Positions 29,081 to 37,920 of a DNA stretch of 64,000 nt are shown one piece after another. This stretch comes from Sphingomonas japonica (GTDB taxonomy: Bacteria > Pseudomonadota > Alphaproteobacteria > Sphingomonadales > Sphingomonadaceae): contig NZ_VDYR01000001.1 in the NCBI RefSeq assembly GCF_006346325.1, positions 1,116,001-1,180,000 of the forward strand. Direction: 5' to 3'. Both the position numbers and the translations under genes were made by a program. The stretch's first letter is position 1. Each line of letters begins with the position of its first letter. The notes beneath the pieces are model-generated. The model saw only the letters and a program-made list of their open reading frames with translations. It did no database searches and was not told the origin of the DNA.

Positions 29081-29165
29081 TGGTGCGGGCGAAGGGACTC
29101 GAACCCCCACATCTTGCGATACTTGGACCTAAACCAAGCGCGTCTACCAGTTCCGCCACGCCCGC
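29081..29165 (-). tRNA. tRNA-Leu (anticodon TAG)
   Basis: Class II tRNA on the minus strand with acceptor GCGGGCG/CGCCCGC, anticodon arm CTTGG-TTTAGGT-CCAAG (anticodon TAG, decodes CUA/CUN), a long variable arm (TATCGCAAGATG region), T arm GGGGG-TTCGAGT-CCCTT with imperfect closing pair, and encoded CCA. It lies 72 nt upstream of the tig start. Confidence 0.95.
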
Positions 29166-29287
29166 TGAAAGGACACCGTCGGTCGGCGGCGTCTATAGCA
29201 GTCATGGGCAGTTGGGCAAGACGCCGAAATCGGCGTCCCGCGCAACGTCCGGCGCGGCAGCGCGTTGATGCGGCGAAGGAGACGTCC

Positions 29288-29506
29288 ATGCCCGTCGAAC
29301 CCCCGATCCCCGAGCGGCCGAGCGAACCCGGCCAGCCGACCACCCCGCCCGACGAAGCGCCGCCGCATCCCGGTCAGCCCGGCAACCCCGGTACGATGCC
29401 CGATGCCCCCCCACCCGAGATCTCGCCCCCCGCCCCTGATATCGACGTGCCCGACCCGATGCCCGGCGGCGACCCCGGCATCGCGCCGGGCCAGCCGGTG
29501 GCGTGA
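29288..29506 (+). CDS. Proline-rich small hypothetical protein
   Basis: 72 aa, with 27 prolines and no hydrophobic segment. The ATG is preceded by AAGGAGA at a good distance. Sequence is mostly P-E/D/G repeats (PPIPERPSEPGQPTTPPDE), so it is expected to be disordered. No family recognised. The next small gene starts 23 nt downstream. Spurious ORF status cannot be excluded, but the ribosome site and pairing with the next gene favour expression. Confidence 0.5.
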   Translation: MPVEPPIPERPSEPGQPTTPPDEAPPHPGQPGNPGTMPDAPPPEISPPAPDIDVPDPMPGGDPGIAPGQPVA

Positions 29507-29529
29507 ACCCGTTTGCAAAGGACCGCGAC

Positions 29530-29736
29530 ATGACCGACCCCGATCCGCATCCCGACAGCCTGCCAGCCGCCGACCATGACGATCGCAGCGACATCGAGCG
29601 CGCGGTCGAAGGCGAGAATCGAGACATCGAGAACGTGCAGGGTGGCGACACCTCGCCGCTCGAACCCAGCGGCGTTCCCGATGGCGTCGGCGGCACGGGC
29701 GGGGTAACCAAGAACCAGGACCGCGACGCGCAATAA
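29530..29736 (+). CDS. Small acidic hydrophilic hypothetical protein
   Basis: 68 aa from ATG 29530, preceded by AAGGA six to seven bases upstream; an in-frame GTG at 29503 would overlap the previous stop (GTGA). Highly acidic (MTDPDPHPDSLPAADHDDRS) with a Gly-rich end (GVGGTGGVTKNQDRDAQ). No domain recognised; probably disordered and cytoplasmic. It ends 8 nt before the convergent PPIase gene. Confidence 0.5.
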   Translation: MTDPDPHPDSLPAADHDDRSDIERAVEGENRDIENVQGGDTSPLEPSGVPDGVGGTGGVTKNQDRDAQ

Positions 29737-29744
29737 ATTTCGGC

Positions 29745-30350
29745 TCAGTCTTCCCCGACCCGCCGCGCGCGCACGACCTTGACCGGTGCGGCGGGCATCT
29801 CGCCCTTGAACGCGCCCTGTGTTGCCTTGGTGGGGTCGATCGGCGTGTCGAGAATCTTGACCAGCACGTCGCGCCCCTCGACGATCCGGGCAAAGGCTGC
29901 GTAGCCCAGTTTGTCCGCAGGCGCGTTGCCCGCATCCATGCCATAGCTGTTGTCGCCGACCATGATCGTGAATTCGCCCCGCGCGCTGCCGGCTTCCAGC
30001 CGTGCGACCGACAACACTCCGTCGGTGTGCGACAGGCCGGTCGCGCTGGTCGGCTCGTGCGCGATCGGCGGAAGGGTCTTCTTCGGGTCACCGAGCGCGC
30101 CGAACTGCACGAAGCCGAATTCGGGCTGCACCTTCACCACCCGGTAGAAGGTCACGCCGTCCAGCTTCTTCTCATCGACATAGCGCAGGAAGTTCTTCCC
30201 CGTGATCGGCGCCTTGTCCGTGTTAACCTCGACCGTCATCGTTCCGGCAGTCGTCTCTATTGCGACGCGCGGCAGGCTGGTTGGCGGCGCGTCCTGCGCT
30301 GCCACCGGCGCCGCGAACAGTGCGGCCAGCACTGCGACGATCGACCGCAT
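29745..30350 (-). CDS. Periplasmic cyclophilin-type peptidylprolyl isomerase
   Basis: 201 aa with signal peptide ([20 protein letters not shown]). Cyclophilin fold: VAIETTAGTMTVEVNTDKAP, NFLRYV, GVTFYRVVKVQ with the catalytic Arg, FTIMVGDNSYGMDAG and FARIVEGRDVLVKILDTP. The usual FHRVIPGFMIQGGD segment is altered (QPEFGFVQFGALGDP), so activity may differ from standard PpiA. It starts 1 nt into the gatB stop (TGATG), so it is translationally coupled as the last gene of the gat operon. Confidence 0.88.
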   Translation of the reverse strand: MRSIVAVLAALFAAPVAAQDAPPTSLPRVAIETTAGTMTVEVNTDKAPITGKNFLRYVDEKKLDGVTFYRVVKVQPEFGFVQFGALGDPKKTLPPIAHEPTSATGLSHTDGVLSVARLEAGSARGEFTIMVGDNSYGMDAGNAPADKLGYAAFARIVEGRDVLVKILDTPIDPTKATQGAFKGEMPAAPVKVVRARRVGED

Positions 30351-31843
30351 CAGCCCAGCGCCTTTTTGAGCAGATCGTTGACGACGCCCGGATTGGCCTT
30401 GCCGCCCATCGCCTTCATCGTCTGGCCGACGAAGAACCCGAACAACTTGTCCTTGCCGCCGCGATATTCGGCGACCTTGTCGGGGTTCGCTTCCAGCACC
30501 CTGGCGATCTCCGCTTCGATCGCACCGGTGTCGCTGGTTTGTTTCAACCCGCGTTCCTCGACGATGGCACCTGCGCCCTGCCCGGTTTCGAGCATGATCT
30601 CGAACACCTGCTTACCCAGCGTGTTGGAAATCGTGCCGTCGGCGATCAGCGCCAGCAGTTCGGCGCCCTGCGCTGGCGACACAGGCGAGGTCTCGAGGTC
30701 TTTGCCCAGTCGGTTGAGCGCGCCGAACAGGTCGGACATCACCCAGTTCGCCGCCGCCTTGGCCGACACGCCGTCGCCGCATTCGGCCAGCAACGCCTCG
30801 AACCAGTGCGCGGTATCGGCTTCCGCCGTCAGCACTGCCGCATTGTACGGCGACAGGCCCAGTTCGGCGACGTAGCGGTGCCGCTTGGCATCGGGCAATT
30901 CGGGCAGGCTGGCCCGGCATTCGTCGAGAAACGCGTCGTCGAGTTCGAGCGGCAGCAGATCGGGATCGGGGAAATAGCGGTAGTCGTGCGCGTCCTCCTT
31001 CGACCGCATCGAGCGCGTCTCACCGCGATCGGGATCGTAGAGCCGCGTCTCCTGGACGATCTTCCCGCCCGCTTCGAGCACGTCGACCTGGCGCTGTGCC
31101 TCATGCTCGATCACCGCCATCACGAAGCGGACCGAATTGACATTCTTGGTCTCGGTACGGGTGCCGAATGCGTCGCCCGGCTTGCGCACGCTGACATTGA
31201 CGTCGGCGCGCATCGATCCTTCCTCCATATTGCCGTCGCATGACCCCACATAGCGCAGGATCGAGCGCAGCTTGCGCACATAGGCGCCGGCTTCGGCCGG
31301 AGAGCGCATGTCGGGACGGCTGACGATCTCCATCAGCGCGACGCCCGACCGGTTGAGGTCGACATAGCTGCGCGTGGGATGCTGGTCGTGCATCAGCTTG
31401 CCGGCGTCCTGCTCGACATGGATGCGTTCGACGCCGACATCCTTGGTGACGGCGTCGGGATCCTTGTCGTCGAGGCTGATCGCGATCGTCCCCTCGCCGA
31501 CCAGCGGGTGGTAGAGCTGGCTGATCTGATAGCCTTGCGGCAGATCGGCGTAGAAATAATTCTTGCGGTCGAACCGCGACCATTTGTTGATTGCCGCATC
31601 GATCGCCATACCGGTGCGCACCGCCTGGCGAATGCATTCGCGGTTTGGCACCGGCAACATCCCCGGCATCGCCGCGTCGACCAGCGACACCTGCGTATTG
31701 GGCTCAGCCCCGAACCGCGTGGATGCGCCCGAGAACAGCTTGGCGTTCGACGTCACCTGGGCATGGACCTCAAGGCCGATCACGACCTCCCAGTCGCCGG
31801 TCGCGCCGTGGATGCGGTAGGTGGAAGCGTCGGTGTCAGCCAT
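30350..31843 (-). CDS. gatB: Asp-tRNA(Asn)/Glu-tRNA(Gln) amidotransferase subunit B
   Basis: 497 aa. Kinase-like domain with [18 protein letters not shown], Zn/ATP region and [17 protein letters not shown], and a C-terminal YqeY-like tail ([23 protein letters not shown]). With GatA and GatC it converts misacylated Glu-tRNA(Gln) or Asp-tRNA(Asn) to the amide form. It is separated from gatA by a vapBC module, whose toxin stop codon overlaps the gatB start by 8 nt, so gatB translation may depend on read-through from vapC. Confidence 0.97.
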   Translation of the reverse strand: MADTDASTYRIHGATGDWEVVIGLEVHAQVTSNAKLFSGASTRFGAEPNTQVSLVDAAMPGMLPVPNRECIRQAVRTGMAIDAAINKWSRFDRKNYFYADLPQGYQISQLYHPLVGEGTIAISLDDKDPDAVTKDVGVERIHVEQDAGKLMHDQHPTRSYVDLNRSGVALMEIVSRPDMRSPAEAGAYVRKLRSILRYVGSCDGNMEEGSMRADVNVSVRKPGDAFGTRTETKNVNSVRFVMAVIEHEAQRQVDVLEAGGKIVQETRLYDPDRGETRSMRSKEDAHDYRYFPDPDLLPLELDDAFLDECRASLPELPDAKRHRYVAELGLSPYNAAVLTAEADTAHWFEALLAECGDGVSAKAAANWVMSDLFGALNRLGKDLETSPVSPAQGAELLALIADGTISNTLGKQVFEIMLETGQGAGAIVEERGLKQTSDTGAIEAEIARVLEANPDKVAEYRGGKDKLFGFFVGQTMKAMGGKANPGVVNDLLKKALG

Positions 31844-32249
31844 GAGGATGCGTCTCTGGAGTAATTAGGGTGAGTTCGGGAAAATATCGATCTAACCTGC
31901 GGTCGCGTGTCATCAGTGCGGCGCCAATGTAGGCGGCATGACCGCCGATCAGAAAGTCGGCAAGGATCGTATCGCGCGCGCCACCGCGTTGACGATAAAG
32001 TTTGAATGCCTGACCGGCGCGCCAGGCAGCAACGTCGTCGATCGGCCAGCTTTCGATGCCAATGTCGGAGAAGTATTCCGATTGTTCATCGACCGTCCGA
32101 AAACGTGAAGCCGTTTCGGCTCGAATTATCAGGTTGATCCCAAACGTCTCACTATCGGCGAATGCCTCCATCGACGCCCGCGCCCAATCGCCCTCCGCCG
32201 AGCCGATTTCGATCAGGTCGATGACAACGTTCGAATCCAGCAGGATCAA
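31836..32249 (-). CDS. vapC: PIN-domain toxin, VapC type
   Basis: 137 aa PIN ribonuclease. The conserved acidic residues are present: Asp in [11 protein letters not shown], Glu in [10 protein letters not shown], Asp in [15 protein letters not shown] and Asp in [11 protein letters not shown]. VapC toxins cleave tRNA or rRNA when not held by the antitoxin. It overlaps the antitoxin stop by 4 nt (ATGA) and gatB by 8 nt. All active-site positions look intact, so the module is probably functional. Confidence 0.9.
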   Translation of the reverse strand: MILLDSNVVIDLIEIGSAEGDWARASMEAFADSETFGINLIIRAETASRFRTVDEQSEYFSDIGIESWPIDDVAAWRAGQAFKLYRQRGGARDTILADFLIGGHAAYIGAALMTRDRRLDRYFPELTLITPETHPHG

Positions 32250-32524
32250 GGCAATGGTTCACGAAAGTCGGCCATGTAGTCGTCGGTGCTCTGACCCGTC
32301 CTTAAATGCCGGTACTTCTCTGCCGCAGAATCGATCCGCGCCCGCATCGCCTCGCGGCGACGCTTGCGTTCCTCAATTCCCAGCGACCCCTTTCGAATGA
32401 CGGCCTCTTCGCCCCCGCGCCAGTCGATCTCAACCGGCTCTCCGGCTCGCAGGCCGAGTGCGTCGCGCACGTCTTTCGGGATCGTGACTTGCCCTTTGAC
32501 AGTCAAATTGGTCATCTTGCTCAT
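32246..32524 (-). CDS. vapB: AbrB/SpoVT-type antitoxin, VapB
   Basis: 92 aa. The N-terminal swapped-hairpin DNA-binding domain (LTVKGQVTIPKDVRDALGLRAGEPVEI) is characteristic of MazE/AbrB-like antitoxins; the C-terminal helix (EERKRRREAMRARIDSAAEKY) and tail would wrap the toxin. It binds the perfect inverted repeat right before its start codon (inference), autoregulating vapBC. No Shine-Dalgarno is present; the promoter geometry predicts a leaderless mRNA. Confidence 0.9.
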   Translation of the reverse strand: MSKMTNLTVKGQVTIPKDVRDALGLRAGEPVEIDWRGGEEAVIRKGSLGIEERKRRREAMRARIDSAAEKYRHLRTGQSTDDYMADFREPLP

Positions 32525-32527
32525 GGT

Positions 32528-32557
32528 ACAGGTAATACCATAGCGGGTATTACCTGT
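32528..32557 (-). promoter_or_regulatory. vapB operator, 12-bp perfect inverted repeat
   Basis: ACAGGTAATACC (32528-32539) and GGTATTACCTGT (32546-32557) with a 6-bp spacer, beginning 3 bp upstream of the vapB ATG. Size and symmetry fit binding of VapB dimers. Confidence 0.8.
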
Positions 32558-32560
32558 CTA
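32532..32560 (-). promoter_or_regulatory. vapB promoter inside the operator
   Basis: Minus strand TAGACA (32560-32555), 17-bp spacer, TATTAC (32537-32532). The predicted start is at about 32525, one base before the vapB ATG at 32524. Confidence 0.6.
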
Positions 32561-34042
32561 TTACCACCACACTTCCGGCCGCGCTGCAAAGCCGGCGCGT
32601 TGTTCGATCGCCAGCCCGGCGTTCAGCACGCCCTGTTCGTCGAGCGGTCGTCCGATGATCTGCAGCCCTAGCGGCAAGCCGGCCGCGTCTAGGCCGCCCG
32701 GCACGCTCATCGCCGGCAGCCCGGCGAGTGATGACGGCACCGTGAACACGTCGTTGAGGTACATCGCCAGCGGATCGGCGACCTCGCCCAGCGCGAACGC
32801 CGCCGATGGCGCCGTCGGCGTGAGCAGCACGTCGCACGTCTCCCACGCCTTTTCGAAATCCTGCGCGATCAGCGTCCGGACCTTTTGCGCCTGGGTGTAA
32901 TACGCATCGTAATAGCCTGCCGACAGCACATAGGTGCCGATCAGGATGCGGCGCTTGACCTCGGGTCCGAACCCGGCCGCGCGCGTCGCGGCGTACATGT
33001 CCTGCAAATTGGCGCCGTCGGGCAGTTCGCGCTGCCCGTAGCGTACGCCGTCATAGCGCGCGAGGTTCGACGACGCTTCGGCAGGCGCGATGATGTAATA
33101 GGCCGGCAGCGCGTATCTGGTGTGCGGCAGCGACACCTCGACGATCTCGGCTCCGGCGTCGCGCATCCACTCGATGCCCTGGCTCCACAGCGCCTCGATC
33201 TCGGCAGGCATGCCATCGACCCGATACTCCTTGGGAATGCCGACCCGTTTGCCCGCCATCGATGGCGACAGTCCGGCCTCCCACTGCGGCACCGCAAGCT
33301 CGAGCGACGTCGCGTCCTTGGGATCGAACCCGGCCATCGCCTCCAGCATGATCGCACAGTCGCGCACGTCGCGCGCCATCGGCCCCGGCTGGTCGAGGCT
33401 CGACGCGAACGCCACCACGCCCCAACGCGAGCAACGGCCATAGGTCGGCTTGATCCCCGAAATGCCGGTGAACGCGGCGGGCTGGCGGATCGAGCCACCG
33501 GTGTCGGTGCCGGTCGCCGCCGGGCACAGCCGCGCCGCGATCGCCGCCGACGATCCGCCCGACGATCCACCCGGCGCCAGCGCGGCATTGCCGCCGTCAT
33601 TGCGCTTCCAGGGCGAGATCACATTGCCGAAGAAGCTGGTCTCGTTCGACGAACCCATCGCGAACTGGTCGAGGTTGAGCTTGCCGAGCATCCCCGCCCC
33701 GGCGTCCCATAGCTTGCCGGAAACCGTCGATTCATAGGTCGGTACGAAGCCTTCCAGAATGTGGCTGGCCGCCGTCGTCTGCACGCCTTGCGTACAGAAC
33801 AGGTCCTTCATCCCGATCGGCACACCCGCCAGCGGCGCCAGCACCTCGCCCGCGGCGCGCGCCGCATCGGCGCGCTTTGCGGCGGCGACTGCGTGGTCGG
33901 GGGTTTCGACGATAAACGCGTTGAGCGCCTTGGCCTTGCTTACCGCGATGACAAATGCGTCGGCGACGTCGCGCGCCGAGAACGCGCCGCTGCGGACGCC
34001 GTCGCGGATCGCCGCGACGCCCAGATCGGTCAACTCGGTCAT
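32561..34042 (-). CDS. gatA: Asp-tRNA(Asn)/Glu-tRNA(Gln) amidotransferase subunit A
   Basis: 493-aa amidase-signature enzyme that liberates ammonia from Gln or Asn. The Ser-cisSer-Lys triad is visible: Lys in [10 protein letters not shown], and serines in [21 protein letters not shown] followed by [12 protein letters not shown]. Length is normal. It overlaps the gatC stop by 1 nt and is followed by vapB rather than gatB, 36 nt downstream. Confidence 0.97.
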   Translation of the reverse strand: MTELTDLGVAAIRDGVRSGAFSARDVADAFVIAVSKAKALNAFIVETPDHAVAAAKRADAARAAGEVLAPLAGVPIGMKDLFCTQGVQTTAASHILEGFVPTYESTVSGKLWDAGAGMLGKLNLDQFAMGSSNETSFFGNVISPWKRNDGGNAALAPGGSSGGSSAAIAARLCPAATGTDTGGSIRQPAAFTGISGIKPTYGRCSRWGVVAFASSLDQPGPMARDVRDCAIMLEAMAGFDPKDATSLELAVPQWEAGLSPSMAGKRVGIPKEYRVDGMPAEIEALWSQGIEWMRDAGAEIVEVSLPHTRYALPAYYIIAPAEASSNLARYDGVRYGQRELPDGANLQDMYAATRAAGFGPEVKRRILIGTYVLSAGYYDAYYTQAQKVRTLIAQDFEKAWETCDVLLTPTAPSAAFALGEVADPLAMYLNDVFTVPSSLAGLPAMSVPGGLDAAGLPLGLQIIGRPLDEQGVLNAGLAIEQRAGFAARPEVWW

Positions 34043-34329
34043 TATTCGATCACCTTGGGCACCGCGAAAAAGCCGTGCTCGGCCTGCGGGGCGTTGGCCA
34101 GCACCAGGTCGCGCACGTCACCATCGGTGACCACGTCGTCGCGTAGCCGCAGCCTGTTGGGGATCACCGCGGTCATCGGTTCGACGCCGGCACAGTCGAC
34201 TTCGCCCAGCTGCTCGATCCAGCCGAGGATGTTGGACAGGTCGGGCGCGAGGCGCGCCGCCTCCTCCGGGGTGATCGCGATCCTGGCGAGGCTCGCGATA
34301 CGCTGCACGGTTGCGGGTTCCACAGACAT
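34042..34329 (-). CDS. gatC: Asp-tRNA(Asn)/Glu-tRNA(Gln) amidotransferase subunit C
   Basis: 95 aa from ATG 34329 ([20 protein letters not shown]), the usual N-terminus; a longer frame to 34404 would be atypical. [19 protein letters not shown] and the C-terminal [21 protein letters not shown] match GatC, which wraps and stabilises GatA. First gene of the operon; the 142-bp region to the divergent DUF3089 gene holds its promoter. Confidence 0.96.
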   Translation of the reverse strand: MSVEPATVQRIASLARIAITPEEAARLAPDLSNILGWIEQLGEVDCAGVEPMTAVIPNRLRLRDDVVTDGDVRDLVLANAPQAEHGFFAVPKVIE

Positions 34330-34471
34330 GGCAGCGCGGCTAGCACCCGGTTTCGACCGCTTCAAGCGTCCAGCCGCCCCCGCCCACGGTTGCGCCATCC
34401 GCATCCATGTCGCACGGGAGCGAAATTGCCGCCCGGCAGTTTATGCTGCATTGCACAATGGAGAGCCGCAC

Positions 34472-35599
34472 TTGGCCCGCAAGTTCCTCTATGTCGTACT
34501 GGTATTGATCGTGCTCGCCATCGCTTCCGCCTTTGCCTATCGCTATTTCGGCGCGCAGATCCTGCGCCAGACGATGGTGCCCTCGGCCGCGTTCCAGGCG
34601 CAGCCGGCGATGCCCCGCACCACCTATGCCGATGCCGATATGTGGATCGCTCGCCCCGACAAACCGAACAATCCGGCACTGTGGGTCCCTGAGGGGTTCG
34701 CCGCCGCCGAAAGCCCGCCCGCCGCGGTGTTCTTCGTCCACCCGACGTCGTATCTCGAGCGGGCGCAGTGGAATGCCCCGCTCGACAATGCCGAAGCCAA
34801 CAACCGCGCGGCGATCTTCCTGCGCGGCCAGGCATCGGCGTTCAACGAAGTCGGCGCGATCTGGGCGCCGCGCTATCGCCAGGCGACGTTCGGCGCGTTC
34901 CTTACGAGCGAGGATAGCGCGAAGCAGGCGCTCGGCCTCGCCTATCGCGACGTGCTTGCCGCGTTCGACCAGTTCCTCGTCGAGGTCGGCCCCGATCGCC
35001 CGATCATCCTTGCCGGGCACAGCCAGGGGGCGCTGCACCTCACCCATCTGCTCAAGGATCGCGTCGCCGGCCAACCGCTCGCACAGCGCATCGTCGCGGC
35101 CTATGTCGTCGGCTGGCCGGTTTCCAAATCCGCCGACCTCCCCGCGATGGGGCTGCCCGAATGCGCCGCCGCCGACCAGACCGGCTGCATCCTGTCGTGG
35201 CAGAGCTTTGCCGAACCTGCCGACCCGTCGCTGATCCTCGACACGTTCGACGCCACATCGGGCTTTACCGGCGTCTCGCGCGCCGGGACCGCGATGGTAT
35301 GTACCAATCCGCTGACCGGCACGCCCGACACCGCCGCGACCGCCGACGTCAATCTGGGCGCGCTGTTCCCGTCGAGCGACCTGACCAGCGCGACGCTCGA
35401 GCCCGGCCGCGTGCCTGCGCGCTGCGAGGGGCGCGGGCTGCTGATGATCGGATCGGGGCCGGAGATGGGACCCTATGTTCTGCCGGGCAACAATTACCAC
35501 GTGTTCGACTACAGCCTGTTCTGGGCGAACGTCCGCGCCGACGCGGCCCGACGAATGGCGGCGTTCGCGGGCATGACCCCGGACGGTGCCGGAACATAG
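34472..35599 (+). CDS. DUF3089 alpha/beta-hydrolase-like protein
   Basis: 375 aa from TTG 34472, chosen because GGAGAG lies about six bases upstream and no in-frame ATG fits. One N-terminal membrane anchor ([20 protein letters not shown]), then a hydrolase domain with FFVHPTSYL (oxyanion region) and the nucleophile elbow [11 protein letters not shown] (GxSxG). Several cysteines in the C-terminal half suggest export. Such proteins are presumed lipases or esterases; substrate unknown. Divergent from gatC, followed 41 nt later by ruvX. Confidence 0.85.
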   Translation: MARKFLYVVLVLIVLAIASAFAYRYFGAQILRQTMVPSAAFQAQPAMPRTTYADADMWIARPDKPNNPALWVPEGFAAAESPPAAVFFVHPTSYLERAQWNAPLDNAEANNRAAIFLRGQASAFNEVGAIWAPRYRQATFGAFLTSEDSAKQALGLAYRDVLAAFDQFLVEVGPDRPIILAGHSQGALHLTHLLKDRVAGQPLAQRIVAAYVVGWPVSKSADLPAMGLPECAAADQTGCILSWQSFAEPADPSLILDTFDATSGFTGVSRAGTAMVCTNPLTGTPDTAATADVNLGALFPSSDLTSATLEPGRVPARCEGRGLLMIGSGPEMGPYVLPGNNYHVFDYSLFWANVRADAARRMAAFAGMTPDGAGT

Positions 35600-35640
35600 C
35601 GCTCGACTCCGCCGCCTGCGCGCGGAAGGAAGAGCGGGCC

Positions 35641-36102
35641 ATGATTACCGCCGATCGCACTCCCTTTCGCCAAGCCCTGCCCGGCGGCGGCCGGTTGCTC
35701 GGCCTCGATGTCGGCACCAAGACCATCGGTACCGCGCTGTGCGACGCGGGCTGGACCTTCGCCAGCCCGGCCCCGCTCATCCGCCGCCGCAAGTTCACGC
35801 AGGACAAGGCCGATCTCGTCGCGCTCATCGCTGCGCAGTCCGTGCGCGGCCTGGTCATCGGACTGCCGCTCAACATGGACGGCAGCGATTCGCCCCGGAC
35901 CCAGTCGACCCGCGCCTTCGCCCGCAACTGCGAGGATATCGCCCTGCCGATCCTGCTGTGGGATGAACGCTGGTCGACCATCGCCGTCGAGCGCGTGATG
36001 ATCGAACAGGACATGAGCCGCGCCAGACGTGCCGAGCGGATCGACTCGATGGCGGCGGCGCACATCCTCCAGGCCGCGATCGACGCGCTGGTTGCCGGGT
36101 GA
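35641..36102 (+). CDS. ruvX: Putative pre-16S rRNA nuclease / Holliday-junction resolvase YqgF
   Basis: 153 aa RNase H-like protein. [19 protein letters not shown] carries the first catalytic Asp; [15 protein letters not shown] and [16 protein letters not shown] carry the next conserved acidic and Glu-Arg-x-Ser/Thr positions; [10 protein letters not shown] holds the last Asp. Family members trim 17S pre-rRNA in E. coli. Essential housekeeping gene. Ends 13 nt before the convergent sigma-factor gene. Confidence 0.93.
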   Translation: MITADRTPFRQALPGGGRLLGLDVGTKTIGTALCDAGWTFASPAPLIRRRKFTQDKADLVALIAAQSVRGLVIGLPLNMDGSDSPRTQSTRAFARNCEDIALPILLWDERWSTIAVERVMIEQDMSRARRAERIDSMAAAHILQAAIDALVAG

Positions 36103-36115
36103 GGGCTCGCGCATC

Positions 36116-37351
36116 TCAATCGCGGTGACGATAGGCTCCGTCGAGCAGGAACCGGCGGATCGCCGGATCAGACGTGAGCCCGGCAGCGATCGCGGCTGAA
36201 CGTTCGGCTTCAATGGCGTCGCCCGCAAGCGAGGCAATCCGGGCCCGGGCCGCCCACCAGGGTTGATAGCCCTCGATCCCTTCGATTGCGTCCAGCATGC
36301 CAAGCGCTGCGACCGCGTTTCCGCACTCGGCATGCGCCACGGCGCGTGCCGACAATGCCCCGGCCGTCGGAGCGAAACCCGCCAGCACGTCATACAGACG
36401 CGCGAGCGGATACGCGAAGCGCTCCCCGGTCAGGCGCTGTTGGACATGCAGCGACTGGATCGCTGCTTCGGTCTGGAACCGCCCCGGCCGCGCCTTTGCC
36501 GCGGCGTCGCGCAACAGCGATTCCGCTTCCCGCAACTTTGCCGGTTCCCAAAGGCTGGTATCCTGCGAAAGAAGCGGCACGAACTCGCCATCGGCGTCGC
36601 GGCGCGCGGGCCGGCGCGCCTCGCAATAGAGCATCAGCGCCAGCAGTCCGATCGGCTCGGGTTCGTCGGGCAGCAGTCTGACCAGCACGCGGGCGAGCCA
36701 GATGGCTTCGTCAGCCAGACCTGCCAGCCTGCCATCCGCCCCCATCACATCGTCCCAGGCCGTGCCATAGGCGGCATAGATGGCGGACAGCACCGCCTCG
36801 ATTCGCTCGGCTAGGTCGGAGGCGTCGGGCACCCTGAAAGCGATTCCGGTATCCCGGATCCGCCGTTTGGCACGCACCAGTCGCTGTCCCATGCTGGCCG
36901 GCGATATCAGATAGCTTGCTGCGATCGTCGCGGCGTCGACCCCAAGGACCGTTTGCAGCATCAGCGGTGCCTGTACTTCAAGCGCGATCGCCGGGTGCGT
37001 GCAGGCAAACATCAGTTCCAGCCGCCGGTCGCTCCACCCCGGTTCGCCAGCGATTGCCCGCTCCGCATGCAACAGCAGGACGGTTTGAGCGCCCCGGACT
37101 GCCGTTCGGTCGCGTTCGGCGCTGCGACCGGCGCGGCGACGCGCGACGGCGATTAGCCAACCCAGCGGGTTGCCCGGGACGCCGTCGCGGGGCCATTGCT
37201 CGAGTGCGGCGGCAAAGGCGTCGGCCAGCGCGTCCTCGGCCGACGCGATATCTCCGCTTCTTGCTGCGACGATCGACAGCAGCCTTCCGTACGACGATCG
37301 CGCCGCCGCTTCGGCATCGCCTGCCGCGGTCCGGCGCGATCGCCCGTTCAT
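36116..37351 (-). CDS. ECF sigma factor, ECF42-like, with C-terminal extension
   Basis: 411 aa from ATG 37351. An N-terminal sigma region 2/4 pair (YGRLLSIVAARSGDIASAED... and AATIAASYLISPASMGQRLVRAKRR) is followed by a ~200-residue C-terminal domain with TPR-like helices and the conserved LLALMLYCEARRPAR...LLSQDTSLWE block. This long extension and the adjacent DGPF/YCII gene define group ECF42 of sigma factors, which have no classical anti-sigma partner. It starts 10 nt past the DGPF gene stop. Confidence 0.9.
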   Translation of the reverse strand: MNGRSRRTAAGDAEAAARSSYGRLLSIVAARSGDIASAEDALADAFAAALEQWPRDGVPGNPLGWLIAVARRRAGRSAERDRTAVRGAQTVLLLHAERAIAGEPGWSDRRLELMFACTHPAIALEVQAPLMLQTVLGVDAATIAASYLISPASMGQRLVRAKRRIRDTGIAFRVPDASDLAERIEAVLSAIYAAYGTAWDDVMGADGRLAGLADEAIWLARVLVRLLPDEPEPIGLLALMLYCEARRPARRDADGEFVPLLSQDTSLWEPAKLREAESLLRDAAAKARPGRFQTEAAIQSLHVQQRLTGERFAYPLARLYDVLAGFAPTAGALSARAVAHAECGNAVAALGMLDAIEGIEGYQPWWAARARIASLAGDAIEAERSAAIAAGLTSDPAIRRFLLDGAYRHRD

Positions 37352-37361
37352 CGCCGCGCGC

Positions 37362-37724
37362 TCAATGGACGGGAGCGGGCAGCACTGGCCGGATTTCGAC
37401 CGACCCAGCAGTGGCGCAGGGCGCGCGCGATGCCCATTCGAGCGCGCTGTCGAGATCGGGGACATCGATGATCACATATCCGCCCAGCATCTCCTTGGTA
37501 TCGGCAAAGGGGCCATCGGCGACATGCCGCCGGCCTTCGCCAACCCGCAGCGTGGTCGCCGTTTCGGGCAGTTGCAGCCCGTTGCCACTGACCATCGCTC
37601 CACTTTGCGCGATGGCGCCCATATACGCGGTCCACCCTCCCCAATAGGCGGCGGCTGCTTGCGGATGGTCGCGCTTGGCCATCTCGGCAGCGGTTTCGTT
37701 GAACATCAGCATATAGTGCATCAT
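37362..37724 (-). CDS. YCII/DGPF-family protein, partner of ECF42 sigma
   Basis: 120 aa. Ferredoxin-like YCII fold (MHYMLMFNETAAEMAKRD, GGYVIIDVPDLDSALEWA) with the signature DGPF at residues 70-73. DGPF genes are both neighbours and the usual targets of ECF42 sigma factors. AAAGGA lies six bases before the ATG. Function of the family is not settled; enzymatic or sensing roles are proposed. Translated upstream of the sigma gene in the same unit. Confidence 0.9.
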   Translation of the reverse strand: MMHYMLMFNETAAEMAKRDHPQAAAAYWGGWTAYMGAIAQSGAMVSGNGLQLPETATTLRVGEGRRHVADGPFADTKEMLGGYVIIDVPDLDSALEWASRAPCATAGSVEIRPVLPAPVH

Positions 37725-37920
37725 TGGTTCCTTTGCGTCGATCCGCGCGGCTTACAAGAGGCCGCGCAAGCGATAGCGAAACCGCTCATATCGATGTGCG
37801 ATGGACGGGCGCGGTTCAGACCGCGCGACTGAAAAAATTTGTGGCAGCGATTCGGCGCGCGACAGCGCCCCGGCCACCCGCGCAGTTGGGAACTCCCGGA
37901 TGCAACCTATCTGTCATCCG

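Noticed and set aside
33761-34471. Extended N-terminus of the DUF3089 protein
   Set aside because: It would be antisense to gatA/gatC; the membrane anchor and ribosome site place the start at 34472.
37809-37826. GCGCGGT-TCAG-ACCGCGC palindrome in the ECF42/DUF2236 gap
   Set aside because: Short GC palindromes are frequent at this base composition; position fits neither a terminator nor an evident operator.
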